A DNA stretch of 13,834 nt, from the NCBI GenBank assembly GCA_031289935.1, contig JAITON010000216.1, positions 1 through 13,834 of the forward strand. The letters are read 5' to 3'. This document shows, in pieces, positions 12,778 through 13,834 of the stretch (the stretch's first letter is position 1; every line of letters begins with the position of its first letter). Below the pieces are notes generated by a model. That model worked only from the letters and a program-made list of their open reading frames with translations. It had not been told where the DNA came from and ran no database searches. Both the position numbers and the translations under genes were made by a program. This stretch comes from Treponema sp. GTDB lineage: Bacteria; Spirochaetota; Spirochaetia; Treponematales; Breznakiellaceae.

Positions 12778-13610
12778 AGCGTTTCATGCTGGCCTATATT
12801 GAACGGCCCTCGCCGGTTCAAAACCTTTCGGGGGCGATCAAGCTCATCGTGTTCCTGCTCTGGTCGGTGCTGTCCATGCTCAGCTACGACCCCCGGATAC
12901 TCCTGGCCCTCTGCCTAACCGGGATCGTGCTGTTTGCCGTTTCAAAGATACGGCTGCGGGAAGTAAGCTTTATCTTCAAGATGCTGCTGCTCTTTATGGG
13001 CTTTAACCTCATCGGCATATATGTTTTCGCGCCGGAACAGGGGGTACTGATCTATGAGAGCCGGCATGTACTGGTTCAGGGCCTGGGGCGCTACACGATT
13101 ACCGCCGAGCAGCTTTTTTACGAGATGAACGTGCTGCTGAAATACCTCAGCATTGTACCGCCGGCGATTCTGCTCATGGTAACCACGAACCCCAGTGAAT
13201 TTGCCGCGTCCCTGAACCGCATCGGGGTATCCTATACGGTGGCCTACGCGGTGAGCCTGACCCTGCGCTACATCCCCGATGTGCAGCGGGACTTTACCCA
13301 CATCAACCGGGCCCAGCAGGCCCGGGGCCTGGAGCTTTCCAAAAAAACCTCGCCCCTCAAGCGCCTCAAAGGGGCGGCCCGGCTCCTCCTGCCGCTGATC
13401 ATTTCGTCCATGGAACGGATTGAAGTGGTGAGCCACGCCATGGAGCTCCGGGGTTTCGGCAAGAACCGCACGCGGAGCTGGTACATGGCCCGGCCGTTTA
13501 ACCGCTTTGATCTCCTGGTCTGCGGAACGGCGCTGCTGCTTTTTGCCCTTGGGATCTGGTTTAGCTTCCGCAGCGGGAGCCGGTTTTACAGCCCCTGGGC
13601 AGGGGGCTGA
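12774..13610 (+). CDS. ecfT: ECF transporter transmembrane component EcfT (CbiQ-like)
   Basis: The membrane scaffold subunit joining the S component to the ATPases. The 278-residue protein has hydrophobic helices at about 21-38, 41-57, 65-85, 121-137 and 247-264. Two coupling motifs of the family are visible in the cytoplasmic helices: AQQARGLEL with Arg184, and AMELRGFGKN with Arg226. These motifs seat in the grooves of the two ATPase domains. It starts with GTG (12774-12776), overlapping the ATPase stop TGA, with GGAGGGG upstream; ATG 12786 is a less likely alternative. It completes the S, A1A2, T set, so this importer is of the dedicated (group I) kind with its own energising module. Confidence 0.92.
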   Translation: MKRFMLAYIERPSPVQNLSGAIKLIVFLLWSVLSMLSYDPRILLALCLTGIVLFAVSKIRLREVSFIFKMLLLFMGFNLIGIYVFAPEQGVLIYESRHVLVQGLGRYTITAEQLFYEMNVLLKYLSIVPPAILLMVTTNPSEFAASLNRIGVSYTVAYAVSLTLRYIPDVQRDFTHINRAQQARGLELSKKTSPLKRLKGAARLLLPLIISSMERIEVVSHAMELRGFGKNRTRSWYMARPFNRFDLLVCGTALLLFALGIWFSFRSGSRFYSPWAGG

Positions 13611-13635
13611 AAGCCTCAGATTTTGATGTTTTTTC
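13589..13635 (+). terminator. Possible terminator at the end of the ECF operon
   Basis: CAGCCCCTG (13589-13597) pairs with CAGGGGGCTG (13600-13609) with one bulged G, overlapping the ecfT stop. T runs follow only after a further 12 nt (TTTT, then T6). The stem is strong but the spacing is not that of a standard terminator. Confidence 0.35.
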
Positions 13636-13656
13636 ACCGTTTTTTGCACAAAGCGC

Positions 13657-13686
13657 TTGACAGATCCTCTGGTGATGGTGTATAGT
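13657..13686 (+). promoter_or_regulatory. Sigma-70 promoter near the right edge
   Basis: Perfect TTGACA (13657-13662), an 18-bp spacer and TATAGT (13681-13686). It points to a gene or RNA starting near 13693 and continuing past the window end. Confidence 0.7.
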
Positions 13687-13725
13687 TACTTCATTATGAT
13701 GATAACGCGCGGAAACAGGGTCGCC

Positions 13726-13834
13726 ATGGACCATAGAGGCTGTTCCCAGTTGAATCTCCCCATAGTCCGGGCCTGCCCGATGGGGGCGGCCAGAATGTCC
13801 CAATCGTGCAGTTTGCGTGCAATCCTACCGGATT
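13726..13834 (+). CDS. Unidentified open frame or structured leader, cut by window end
   Basis: From ATG 13726 (in frame with ATGs at 13696 and 13699) the frame is open to the edge, giving about 36 residues (MDHRGCSQLNLPIVRACPMG and on) that I do not recognise. There is no convincing ribosome binding site, and the 13696 ATGs lie almost on the predicted start of transcription. The same bases fold well: CCCCAT (13758-13763) and CGGGC (13768-13772) pair with GCCCG (13775-13779) and ATGGGG (13780-13785), leaving a 4-nt bulge. A non-coding RNA or regulatory leader is equally possible. Confidence 0.25.
   Translation, partial: MDHRGCSQLNLPIVRACPMGAARMSQSCSLRAILPD

Noticed and set aside
13764..13775. 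AGTCCGGGC resembling part of RNase P RNA
   Set aside because: The conserved GAGGAAAGTCC context and other RNase P core segments are absent, so this is a short chance match.

Overview
The window looks like chromosomal DNA from a spirochaete of the Treponema group, probably one of the higher-GC, gut-associated lineages. This placement is inferred from gene content and was not tested by phylogeny. The clue is the order flgN-like, flgK, flgL, fliW, csrA on one strand, an arrangement I recall from Treponema. Several exported proteins carry lipoprotein signal sequences, and at least two tRNA genes have near-consensus sigma-70 promoters. Most coding sequence is GC-rich, but the gene at 5669-6409 is visibly AT-richer.

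Left part (minus strand, 5029 down to 1). A compact late-flagellar operon encodes a FlgN-like chaperone, the two hook-filament junction proteins FlgK and FlgL, and the FliW/CsrA regulatory pair. A sigma-28-like promoter precedes it. Past csrA lies a repeat-rich gap (422-639) with tandem 21-bp palindromes and a dispersed palindromic element. An unrecognised gene follows, with an excellent ribosome binding site and a 19-base G tract. With 19 Gs the frame closes at once; with 17 or 20 Gs it stays open to the window edge. This is a strong candidate for a phase-variable gene.

Middle (5113-6409, plus strand). Four tRNA genes (His, Arg, Lys, Gly) are followed by an AT-richer lipoprotein gene of the PI-PLC/GDPD-like phosphodiesterase fold. 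The His tRNA promoter overlaps the flagellar promoter back to back. A palindromic element and a perfect 17-bp hairpin terminator close the region.

Right part (6600-13610). Two divergent paralogous lipoproteins belong to the FAD-dependent fumarate/urocanate-reductase superfamily. One also carries an N-terminal FMN-binding domain. Both lack the HxMGG-type active-site His and the later Arg expected of true fumarate reductases, so the substrate is probably something else. A three-gene ECF transporter follows: a UPF0397-type S component, a duplicated ATPase with an apparent CTG start, and EcfT. Neighbouring flavoproteins and an ECF importer suggest, without proving, a link through flavin or the reductase substrate. 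The window ends in a strong promoter and a structured leader or partial gene that I cannot identify.
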